This document shows, in pieces, positions 55,101 through 64,000 of a stretch of DNA of 64,000 nt. A program made the position numbers and the translations under genes. This stretch comes from Adineta vaga (lineage: Eukaryota; Rotifera). The notes under the pieces are model-generated. The model searched no databases. It had not been told where the DNA came from and saw only the letters and a program-made list of their open reading frames with translations. The stretch spans positions 9,114,001 to 9,178,000 of the forward strand of contig CP075497.1 in NCBI GenBank assembly GCA_021613535.1. The letters run 5' to 3'. Every line of letters begins with the position of its first letter. Position 1 is the first letter of the stretch.

Positions 55101-58100
55101 AATATCAAACAAAGATCTGATATATTAATAACAGTAAGAAATACTTTCATTTATTCTATTTACATAGAAATCTTTTAACTTTATCAATCATCATCATCAT
55201 CGTTTGTTATTAAACATTCTTCTATTCTAGTATCGAAAAAATCCTCGAAAGGAGAAGGTAATCCGTAGAGATTCAATCGTTGCATGATTAGCTGAGATTA
55301 GAATTAAATAAATTCCATTATATCATTTATTTTCAGCTTATATACAAGATTTCTTAGATATCAACGTTTGTGCATGTTTATTGATTTGCTCTTGATTCTT
55401 TGAAAAATGCATGATGTGCTTTGATTCTAGCTTAGTTTTTAGTTTGGCTTTTTTTGCTTATCATAGAATATTTCATATCAGATAGGAAGATAAAAGAATT
55501 TCTATTTTCTATTTATTCCAGGACTAAACTTCATGTTTCTTTCTTTAGTTACTTCTACGTTATAATGAAGTCGATCGAACATTAGATAATTTGAATATCT
55601 TGATAAAATCAATTCGAACTCTTCAACAACAATCACCAGAAACGAATGAACTCGATCAATTTATTCTACAATGTCAAGTAAATAAAACCTTAGAAATCAG
55701 ATACGAAATGAATTGTATTCAATTTAGAACAAAGATCACGAACTTACACAACAACGATATGAATTACAACGTGTTCGACAAGCAATAACAGAAGTAATTT
55801 CCATTTTTTCAAGGTGATTTTTTTTCTTCATTAAAACCATTTCTTTCTTTTTTCTAGATGTCTCCTAAGTTGCATCCCGATGACACACGTCAATTAATGC
55901 AAAAATTGAAGTAATACGAAATGAATGAACGAGAACAACTCATTCAATTTTATTTTATTTTATTTTAGTCTTTTGGAAATTCAATGGACCGATGCGGAAC
56001 GTATTTTAATAACTTTAATTGATAGTATAACAAAGAAACGTTCCGAATTTCACGATTTTGAACATAAATGTAAACGACTTTTGGAATGGTTTGATAATTT
56101 TCTTAATCGTGAAATGAATTATCGTATTGATGGTTTAACACTCGAAGCAAGTCTTGATATATTAACTAATGAAATACGAAATCTAATTGCTGATAAACGA
56201 CGACATGTAAATGAGTTAACTGTTGCTGCACATATTTTACAAACGTATTCAACTGATCAAACACGATTGCAAACAGTTAAACAACAAATTGAACAATTAG
56301 AACAAATGTTAAATAAAACAGAAGAACATGTAGAAAAAAGGTTTGTTCCTTTCTTATTTTTTCTCAAACAAAACAATAATACAAAGCCATGGATTTTATT
56401 TAGAATAAAAAAAACAGAAGCAACATTAAAAATTCTTCATGATTTTGAACAGAATTTAGAAAAGCTTCGTACATGGATGGATATGACAGAAACAAACCTA
56501 CACAAATCATTTGCATCTACTACATTTAAAACTAATGAGTTACAGAATTATCAACAATCCATTGCTGTACGTAGACGGATATATTTTTACAACTAGAAGA
56601 GTATTGTCTTTTGTTTTAGACGATCGAAACTGATATTGAAAATCACAGTTCTGTTGTAAATAGTGTACTAGCACTTGGTCGAAATTTATTGAATGAAAGT
56701 GATATTCGTTCACGAAATATTGAATCAATACCGCGAACGATTCAATCAATTGAACAACGTTGGGAATTATTGAAAGATTTAATCAGAAAACGAAAACTTG
56801 AGTAGGAAAATCTTTGTTGTTTAGCAATTCGTTCTTTCATTTTGATGAATTTATAGATTGGAAACGATCGATGTATGTTGGAAAGATATTGATGATGGAA
56901 TAACACGTGTATCGAAAATGATAATGGATCATGAAAAATTCATTCTTGAACTTCGACAAACAAGTGGACAAGGTTTACAAGGAATTAAAAATGAATATAA
57001 AACTTTAGAGGTTTGATTCTGACTTTGATTATCTTGTTAAATAATTTGAATATTTGTCTAGAATTTTAAACGAACATTAGAAGATGACGAAAAAGATATT
57101 CAACAATTGAAAACTAATTATTCAGATATCATTCGAGAACATCCAACAGCAGATACATCTGAAGAATTTCGAATCAAACTTAAAGAACTCGAAACTCGTT
57201 GGGAATTATTAAATAATTGTGTACAAGAAACAATAAAAAACGTAAAGAAAGAAAATCTGTCTCTTTATTTTATTTCATTATTCATTTTTTTAGCTCAAAT
57301 ATATGTTAACTGTTCATGGTGATTTTCAATTAACTCAAGATACATTGACATTATGGTTAACTGATCTTGATGTAGTTTTAACAAATCTTGAACATTTATC
57401 TGAAGCATCATCGAATGAAAAGATTAGACAATTAGATGTTAGTTTCTGAGATATTTTGCTTTGAAAAACAAAACGGATTGTGTCTTTTTTTTGTTAGGAT
57501 ATGGAAAAAGAAATTCGAGAAAAACAAACAAAAATTGAACATGTTCGAACATGTGCTAATTATTTATTGAGTAAAACAGTTGATGCTAAAGGCTTAACAG
57601 TAAATATGAATGAATTAACAAAATTTTGTCAACAATTAAATGATTTAATAAAACGTATCAATAAACTTAAAAAGAAATTAATGAAACCTGCTGATGTAAG
57701 TCATCATGACATTGCGATATTAGGAAAGATATTTCCTTTTTTTTCTCTCGATCAATAGAATTCATTGGATTTAATTACATCAACTCATACTACAACAAAA
57801 CGTGCTGCTACATCATCACCACCACCACCATCATCATCATCACCAAGTAAGTTAAATTTTAGTTTCATGTTCTTAGAAAATATTTGGAATTCTTTTTCAA
57901 TAGGAACTCGTTCACCACAACGATACCTTCGTTCTCGTGATAGATTTTTGCATTCATATCATCAAATTGAATGGGGAGATCGATATCAACGTGCTCAAGA
58001 ATTATTCTCTGATTTTGAAGATATTCTTTTACAAATTAATGGAGATTTTCTTGCTAAAGAAGATACCATTCGATCGGAAATAGCGCAAGGCATTCATCTA

Positions 58101-59323
58101 GAGAATTTATCTTGTGAATTTACTTATGTAAGATTGAATAATTTGACAGAAGAACAAATATGGACTAATCATTTGGTTCTAGGCCCGAATATTAACATCT
58201 ACACGTCGAAAGATCGAAGCATTACGTGATATAATTAAACTAATTCAAACTGAATTAAGTCCTTTATTAGTTGATGATCTAAATAATGATCCCGTTGTAA
58301 TTGGTAAAACTAAAATTGAATCTATAATTGTTAATTGACTTATGATTTTTTAATAGATATTATAGATAAATGGAATCGTTTACAAACTTTAGCTCATGAG
58401 AAAGACGAACATTTGAAAGAAAATCGTAAACAATGGAAATCTTTTAAACGACAATTAGAAGATTTAGAATTAGCTATTCAAGAATTTACTTCTATGAATC
58501 ATTCAGGTAAATTTAATTTATCTAATGCTACCTGTTCAAACTTATCTTATATTATTAGTCCTACCTCAAACAGTTTATTCAAGAGCTGATATTCATCGTA
58601 ATCAAGTTCAACGATTAGGTTTGATATAGAATAAGACGATATTCTCTATTTCAATTTGATTATAAAAACTTTTGTAGATGAATTACAAACGTTATTACAA
58701 TCTGTTCGAAATGCAGCTAATCAATTTAATGATGAAACAAGTGACTGGTTACTTATTGAACATCGTCTTCAATCCATTAAAGAAAGTTGTGATCTTCTAT
58801 TTGTAAAATCAAATCGTGAACATCGAGAAATAAAAGTAAATCGTATATTCAAGATGACCTGATTTGTCAAAAGAAAATTCTCTCTCTTTATTAGACAACT
58901 CTTATTCGAGCTGAAGATATCAAACATGAAATGAAAGACATCAATTCACAATTAGATCATTTGGAATCTTTGTGTCAATCTTTAGAACCAGTGGATGAAA
59001 ATGATCTTCATACCAGTACGAATCGTACAAAATTACATCGTTTTATTCGTATTCATGATGATTTGGAAATTCTCAATGAACGTTTAATTGATACTAGTGA
59101 ACGTTCATTATCTCTTCTATCTGGTGATCATCTACGTATGAGAAACGATTTGAAACTTATCTCTGAACGTTTACATTCAATGAAACGAATTGTAAAAATT
59201 TATCTTGAACGTTTAGAAAAAATTCTAGCTAAAGTTGAGATTCAGGAAAGTTTTTCATTAGTAAATCTTCCAGCATTTCGATCTTCGAATAGCAATCTTC
59301 ATGTAAAGAAAAAAATGAAATGA
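19101..59323 (+). CDS. SYNE1: Giant nesprin-like spectrin-repeat protein
   Basis: Actin-binding giant that in the nesprin family links the cytoskeleton to the nuclear envelope. The start [14 protein letters not shown] begins a short Ser/Thr-rich head. Two calponin-homology domains follow, with nesprin signatures ([21 protein letters not shown], then [22 protein letters not shown]). After that come roughly 38 kb of exons encoding spectrin-like helices rich in Gln, Glu, Lys, Leu and Ile with periodic Trp. I estimate about 10,000 residues and well over 100 exons; most introns are 45-70 bp and phase 0. A Pro/Ser/Thr-rich linker (PPPPSSSSP) lies near 57,810. Exon 35402-35595 and the exon starting at 49951 each need a 1-nt change to stay in frame. 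The last clear exon ends ..SSNSNLH at 59302; read-through stops at 59323. No KASH domain was recognised, so the true 3' end is uncertain. A nesprin is favoured over plakins, since no plakin or GAS2 region is seen. Confidence 0.82.
19298..21045 (+). other. Tandem CH actin-binding domain of the nesprin-like gene
   Basis: CH1 is encoded by exons 19298-19455, 19515-19592 and 19642-19734. A linker plus the first CH2 helix comes from 20324-20418. CH2 is completed by 20565 to about 20764 and by 20970-21045. Motifs include [46 protein letters not shown] and [17 protein letters not shown]. The nesprin-style closing motif [10 protein letters not shown] is the main argument for SYNE rather than spectrin, dystrophin or plectin. 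Confidence 0.9.
19735..20323 (+). other. 589-bp intron between CH1 and CH2
   Basis: Longest intron seen in the giant gene. It holds an 83-codon open frame at 20031-20282 that has no family motif and is not bounded by splice sites in phase with the flanking exons. I see nothing functional in it. Confidence 0.7.
21111..21125 (+). repeat. CT microsatellite in an intron
   Basis: CT dinucleotide run in the intron just after the CH2 domain, 20 bp upstream of the next acceptor. It probably serves as an extended polypyrimidine tract. Confidence 0.8.
22608..23050 (+). other. 443-bp intron of the giant gene
   Basis: Intron between exons ending LEEKL and starting TYFANINRW, joined in phase 0. T-rich and A-rich runs only; no coding or RNA signal recognised. 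Confidence 0.75.
27971..28403 (+). other. 433-bp intron of the giant gene
   Basis: Intron between ..DMIENK and [12 protein letters not shown], phase 0. AT-rich, with no recognisable feature. Confidence 0.75.
28575..28906 (+). other. 332-bp intron of the giant gene
   Basis: Intron between ..LMAVIK and [12 protein letters not shown], phase 0. Its 3' half is less A-rich and more pyrimidine-rich than other introns here. A 61-codon frame at 28747-28932 runs across the acceptor in the wrong phase and is not considered real. Confidence 0.7.
44847..45340 (+). other. 494-bp intron of the giant gene with AC repeat
   Basis: Intron between ..NIRTLD and [10 protein letters not shown], phase 0. It carries an ATG/ATC-rich patch near 44943 and an AC dinucleotide run at about 45213-45227. 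No coding potential seen. Confidence 0.75.
45213..45227 (+). repeat. AC microsatellite
   Basis: Seven to eight AC units inside the 494-bp intron of the giant gene. Confidence 0.85.
55134..55548 (+). other. 415-bp intron of the giant gene
   Basis: Intron between ..SDILIT and [12 protein letters not shown], phase 0. A second pyrimidine-rich acceptor-like AG about 28 bp upstream (near 55520) could be an alternative 3' splice site. Otherwise AT-rich with nothing recognised. Confidence 0.7.
57806..57844 (+). repeat. In-frame CCA/TCA repeat encoding a Pro/Ser linker
   Basis: Tandem CCA then TCA codons encode a PPPPSSSSP stretch between spectrin-like segments of the giant protein. It is likely a flexible linker and a length-variable site. 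Confidence 0.8.
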
Positions 59324-59746
59324 ATACGATTTTTTTTTCTCCTATACATATAACTTTGTTTAGCATGTTTATCAATGATTATTTATTATATTGTTCTTTT
59401 TTTTTACGTCAATCAACAGTGAACACTAGATTGTTCGTTTTCTTTTTCCGTTCATTCTTATGCTTGATAAAACATTTTGCTAGCTGTAATAACGTTGAAT
59501 AATGTGAATTTGATTTCTTTCAAGCTTTTCTTTTTCTCTTGCATGTGTATGCTTCTTCTTTTTGTATACAAATATACCAGGGATATAAATCAATAGTCTT
59601 ACTTTGAATTAAATTGAATAGTAATATTCATCTTGATGAAAATGGACGTAGACTTTCATCATTTCCTCTATTCTCAGGAAACTGACATATGGCTGGTTTT
59701 AAATTGTCTAGAAAGTCAGAATTTAGTTTTTAAACATTCAGAATAG

Positions 59747-59752
59747 AATAAA
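59747..59752 (+). terminator. Candidate poly(A) signal for the giant gene
   Basis: First AATAAA downstream of the last spectrin exon, about 440 nt after it. It directly follows the stop codon of a possible final exon (59678-59746). Confidence 0.4.
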
Positions 59753-59966
59753 ATATACTGAGTGCTTCTTAAAAATAAATTAAATTTACAAAAAAAATAT
59801 GTCAAAAGAATTATTTTTCTCGAGGAAAAATCTTGTCATATGAACGATCGAATCCAAAAGTAATTCATATATTATTCATATTAAAGAAATAAACAAGTTT
59901 TCCACTTCATTTTTAAACCAATATAATAATGAAAATATTGTCTTCAAACTAAACCTACACATCTGA

Positions 59967-59983
59967 TTGTTGTTGTTGTTGTT
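59967..59983 (+). repeat. GTT microsatellite
   Basis: About five and a half GTT/TGT units in the intergenic region before the EF-hand gene. Confidence 0.8.
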
Positions 59984-60405
59984 TTTTAGTAATCTTGAAA
60001 CTTTACATATCATATTTGACTAGTCTACGAGACTATATTCTCAATCAGTGAAACACATAAGTATTTTTCGATTTGTGTAAAAAGACAATTATATTTTATG
60101 ACTTTGTGATATTTGATGATAGCAACAAGTAATGAAGGTTAAGATGACAAATGTTTTTAACTTGTATATATATCTCGTTGTTGTACGTCAAACAATCTTG
60201 TTGGTTTTAATTTTCTTCTTTCTTTCGTTCTTTTAATATTTAATACTTAAATGCATAGAACGATGATTTTCTTTCCTTTTTCTCTTCTTTTGATTTTTTA
60301 CAAATTTCATTTCTTATATTTTACTGATACTCATTACATTACCATTTAAAAATAACATACGGACGCCTATAACAAGTAGGTTTTCATTTGTTGACAAACG
60401 AAACA

Positions 60406-61359
60406 ATGCCAAAAAAGAATCGAACAAATTTTGAATTGACTCCACGAGGTGAACTATCATTCATCATTGTATTTCATACTACATCATTGTTTTCTTTGTA
60501 GAATGCGATTTACTCTCAACAAATGCTAAACTTAGTGAAGAAGGTAAATCATACTTTGATTTAAAATGAACTTTTCTATTGTAAATCTTTATATTTTGAA
60601 AAATAGAAATACAACAGTGGCATGCGGTATATACTATTAGTTTATGTTCTTTCGAAATGTCGAATTTGTTTCATTTTAGGATTTTCTTCGTGAATATCCA
60701 TCTGGTCAATTGGACAAGAAAACATTCATTGATTATTATTCGAAAATGCATCCTCAAGAAGAAGGAAATATTGCGTAAGAAGAATTTTCTTGAGATAATT
60801 TCTTTCTTTTATATGACTATAATGTTTATAGAGAATTATTTGATCGAATTGATATTAATGAAGATGGTACAATCGATTTTAATGAACTTTTGGCATTGAT
60901 TGCTATTCGAAATCAATTAGGAAGTCTAGAAAAGAGACTTGCATTTGTATTTGATCTGTAAGTATTATTAATCATCTCTTACTCAGTTCCATTGTCATTG
61001 ATTTACAGATGGGATGATTCAGAAGATGGAAAAATTGACAAAAAGGAGTTGACTAATTTAATATCAGCAATGGTAAAGTTTTCATTAGAAATATTTTCTT
61101 ATCTTACCAAGTCTCTTCATTGGTATTTCAGTATGATCGTGCTGGTATTACAGAGCAAAAAGGCGATTGGGATCCAAAAAAACGTGCCAAAGAAATTATA
61201 GCGAAACTAGATATTACTGGTGATAAAAAATTAAATAAAGAAGAATTTATTATAGGGTATGGATTTTCCTACTAGATTAATTTTCATTCATCTTCTCTTT
61301 TTCTTAGATGTATGAATGATCCAGTTATTTGTAAGTTATTACTTCCTCGTTCGTCTTAA
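60406..61359 (+). CDS. Neuronal-calcium-sensor-type EF-hand protein
   Basis: Small calcium sensor of the recoverin/NCS/visinin-like group, expected to be cytosolic and to regulate membrane signalling proteins. Eight exons (60406-60448, 60502-60543, 60607-60626, 60680-60774, 60832-60957, 61009-61072, 61132-61256, 61308-61359) join exactly in frame to 188 residues. The first EF-hand is degenerate (FLREYPSGQLDKKTF), as is usual in the family. EF2 is DINEDGTIDFNE and EF3 is DDSEDGKIDKKE; both look functional. EF4 is DITGDKKLNKEE, with Lys where the loop Gly is expected, so binding there may be weaker. The family-typical pattern GSLEKRLAFVFDLWD and the closing ..NDPVICKLLL support the call. The N-terminus is MPKKN, not MG, so the usual N-myristoylation signal is missing. 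AATAAA follows at 61391. Confidence 0.9.
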
Positions 61360-61390
61360 GAAATTTACTCTTCTTTTTTTCTAAACAAAT

Positions 61391-61396
61391 AATAAA
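61391..61396 (+). terminator. Candidate poly(A) signal for the EF-hand gene
   Basis: AATAAA 32 nt past the stop codon. A second plus-strand copy lies in the palindrome at 61550. Confidence 0.45.
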
Positions 61397-61549
61397 TATT
61401 AATCATTTGAAATCTATTCATTCGTTTTGTGTAATGTAGAACAAATGTGTTAATTAATTTTGATTGGATAAATTTGCTAATTCTCATAAAATTAAGACAC
61501 AATGATTCAGTTTGAATTTTTAAGTTAAAACGAAGTTAAGAATATTTTT

Positions 61550-61563
61550 AATAAAGCTTTATT
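61550..61563. terminator. Palindromic bidirectional poly(A) signal
   Basis: AATAAAGCTTTATT is a perfect 14-bp palindrome with AATAAA on both strands. It sits between two convergent genes, 190 bp past the EF-hand stop and 353 bp past the CWH43 stop. One site could therefore serve both transcripts. Function is inferred from position and sequence only. Confidence 0.5.
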
Positions 61564-61915
61564 ATATTCATTTTTGAAGTGTACTCGTGAAGATTTGTTC
61601 ATAAAGATAGTGAGCCTTCGATATTGCCTGCTCATCTGTTCACAGGACTATTCAGCGCAATATTATAGATATGCTATCGAAGAAAAGAGAAGTTTATTGC
61701 TTCAAAAAATCGTTTTATAGTCGAGATATAGACGAAACACAAGTTATAGAAAAAAGAAAGTTTCGTACAAATGTCTTTGACAAATCAAGAATTACAAAAT
61801 TTTGATTTCAGATAATAAGAACAGATTTACGATTTGATTACAGTCAATTTGTTCATTAGATTAGTTGGTTTTTGGTGCGTTGGGAAGAAAATATTTCTAA
61901 AAATTTCAAATTATA

Positions 61916-64000
61916 TTAAATAGAAAATATAAATAAGCATACTGGTGTATCCATATGAAAACGATGAGTATTGAAACGTCCATGGCCTCTATAGAATGAT
62001 CCAAATCTAAAAGAAAAGAAAAATATTTAAAAAATAATTAGCAGTTATAACTCTAATCTGAAATTTTTACTTTGAATTAAACAGAATTGATTGATCAGTG
62101 ACAAGTGATGGATCAGTAACTACAAGTGAATGATCATCAAATTTTTTCGTCGTTGGAAATCTAAATTTAGCCATTTGAATTTCTGTATCTGTCAAGCCAC
62201 CGTGTGTAATTCGCGCATAGCCAACACTAAAAATCATTCTCTTCTTCCCAACAATCATAATAAAATTCTGATTTACCGAATCAAATTTTTATATAGAATA
62301 TATTCACACCATCGATCGTGATCAGTTGAATCAATGTCATTTGCAGCTGAAGTTAACGTACGATAGTCTCGACTAAATGGTTCCGATGTTACATAACCAA
62401 GAAATACGAGTGGATTAGTACTATAAATAGAATAAAATTCTTCAGATATTTTCACTTTGGAAAAAAAACAAGAGTTAAACCTATTTTGCATAATTTCTCG
62501 TAATTTTTCTGCTTGCATTTTTCGATCTAAATCATCTCGATCATTGCCCATATGAACAATAAGTACATCAACTAATTTGCTTGCTGTTTGAATAGTAGCA
62601 AGTATAGCTGGCGCAAGTTCACCTATACTCATGAAATATATATCTTCATTTTTGTTTCCTTCAAGAAATTTACCTTCAGGTGACGGTAATAGATAATGAA
62701 CTGATCGTACAATTGGATATTTTGAAAGAATAATACATCTAAATGAAGATGTAAAGTTTCGAAGACTTATGCAAATCAATTTTACCCCCAAGTATGATCT
62801 TTTGTTGATGGACCAAAATCTGTGAACATATGTAATTTTTCTCCTAAATATGATGTTAAATCATTATTTCCAAAGAATGGTTTCGCTGTATCTGTTTCCA
62901 AGAGACCAATAACATCCGCATCTAAATCGACAGATTGTATAAGAAATATCAACATATCTTATTTACTAGTGTCCGCAAGAACAGATGCAGCACGATCCAA
63001 ACTTGGTCGAGCATCATTATCATAACCAAAGTGTACTGTCCAAATAGCGGCAGAGATATGTGTCGGCTATTTTGAAGAAAACAAAATTCATACATTAAGA
63101 TGTAAAAAAAAGGAAGAATGACGTACATCTTCTGCTAGACGTAATGATTTGGATGGTAAAGCAAGAAAACGTGAAAATGTACCAGCACAAGCAATTATAA
63201 ATGCAATACCAAATACTAAATTGTAGAAAATTGCTATTTTTTTCGTCATGAATAAAATTTCAATATTCTTACATGACCAAATTCGACGATTCGGTAAACT
63301 GATTGATGAAACATATCCACGTATATATGTTCCTAAATTAGGTTCTAAATACAGACTTATTAGAATTGATTGATAATAGATTTTAGAGAAGAATTTTACT
63401 TGCAGTATAAACACCAAAATAGATACCAAGAAAATTGAAAAATACAAGAACATGCGATGTTTCCCGTGTTAATGTTCCACCAAATGGAACAAAATTATAT
63501 GCACTTGTCCAAACAGCATAGAGAACTTGCAGGATATATACAAAAGCAGCAGTAAAAACGATACGTGAGGAAAGACCACGAGCTATCTTATCAAATATTA
63601 ATGGAGTAACTGATCCGATAAATAAACTCAAAGCAAATCCACCTATTCAATCAAATTCGACAAAAAAAAAGAAGTGACATAAATCAACAAAAAAAGTTGT
63701 CTTATTACCAGCAAATGAAATATTTCCACGACTGAAATATAATAAACCATAGCCAACAAATCCGATTGATGCCCACCATCGATTAGTAACAATACTAAGA
63801 CGATTGATTATCAAAACACCACAGAACAAACCGATCCAAATAAGAAGCCTGTTAGAAGAAAAAATAAAGTATTTCTTTTCATTTTTCATTAAAAGCTCTT
63901 GTCATTTACCCAAAAGGAATAGGTTCCGGTGCTTGTTCTGGAAAACCATTTGAAGCCCATCGACTAACTACCGAAAGATCACCAAATACCCAATGAAGAT
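61916..64000 (-). CDS. CWH43: CWH43/PGAP2-interacting protein (5'-partial)
   Basis: Multi-pass membrane protein of GPI-anchor lipid remodelling, fused to a C-terminal endonuclease/exonuclease/phosphatase-like domain. Exons read from the right edge include >64000-63910, 63848-63709, 63642-63400 and several smaller ones; the last starts near 62010 and ends with TAA at 61916. The membrane part shows [28 protein letters not shown] and [17 protein letters not shown]. The C-terminal domain shows [71 protein letters not shown] and [20 protein letters not shown]. The ending [15 protein letters not shown] is the conserved tail and comes from a short last exon. Several N-terminal transmembrane segments are beyond the right edge. 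Whether 63272-63234 is a tiny intron or coding is unclear. Confidence 0.92.

Larger units (their letters stand above)
59324..60405 (+). other. Region after the last sure spectrin exon
   Basis: 1.1 kb of AT-rich DNA before the EF-hand gene. It may hold the true last exon or exons of the giant gene. Acceptors at 59524 and 59677 each open a short in-phase frame, ending at 59596 and 59746. It also has a GTT microsatellite at about 59967-59983. No KASH-like Pro-rich tail was recognised. Confidence 0.55.

Noticed and set aside
59320-59502. 60-codon hydrophobic frame considered as a KASH-like end
   Set aside because: It is out of frame with the last spectrin exon, no splice pair joins it in phase, and T-rich DNA always translates as hydrophobic residues.
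63234-63272. Possible 39-nt intron (GTAAGA..AATAG) in CWH43
   Set aside because: It is a multiple of three, has no stop and lacks a pyrimidine tract, so it can equally be coding. I could not decide, and did not call it.
1-64000. CRISPR arrays, insertion sequences, tRNA genes, telomeric repeats
   Set aside because: Looked for on both strands and not seen. Repeats present are short microsatellites only.

Overview
The window is eukaryotic and almost certainly from a small animal. It is AT-rich, and its genes are split by very many GT-AG introns of mostly 45-70 bp. The gene set is metazoan: a class A GPCR, a giant nesprin-like spectrin-repeat protein, a neuronal calcium sensor, ZnT1, HEATR1, P5CS and CWH43. 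Compact genes with tiny introns and short spacers, plus splice-acceptor-like signals right before several start codons, would fit a bdelloid rotifer. That assignment is an inference from style, not from a marker gene.

Layout from left to right. Positions 1-2782 (+) hold the C-terminal 685 residues of delta-1-pyrroline-5-carboxylate synthase, cut by the left edge. It converges on a minus-strand orphan rhodopsin-family GPCR (2806-4508), with only 23 bp between the two stop codons. A 2.9 kb non-coding region (4509-7411) separates the GPCR from the divergently transcribed HEATR1/UTP10 gene (7412-17391, +). One HEATR1 intron (13397-15566) contains a complete two-exon zinc exporter gene of the ZnT1/SLC30A1 type on the opposite strand (13470-15003).

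From 19101 to about 59323 (+) there is one giant gene. It has a nesprin-type tandem calponin-homology actin-binding domain, then about 38 kb of spectrin-like coiled coil in well over 100 small exons. Two exons (35402-35595 and the one starting at 49951) carry apparent single-base frame breaks in A runs. No recognisable KASH domain follows the last spectrin repeat.

The right end has a neuronal-calcium-sensor-type EF-hand gene (60406-61359, +) that converges on a CWH43/PGAP2-interacting-protein gene (61916 to beyond 64000, -). Between them lies a perfect 14-bp palindrome carrying a poly(A) signal on both strands.

The genes are unrelated housekeeping and signalling genes: proline/ornithine synthesis, ribosome biogenesis, zinc export, nucleus-cytoskeleton linkage, calcium sensing and GPI-anchor lipid remodelling. 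I see no operon logic, CRISPR array, transposon or tRNA. The most unusual features are architectural: the nested antisense gene, the nearly abutting convergent pair, the bidirectional poly(A) palindrome, and the uncertain end of the giant gene. All exon calls come from reading the sequence by eye. Protein identities rest on recognition of family motifs, not on a database search.
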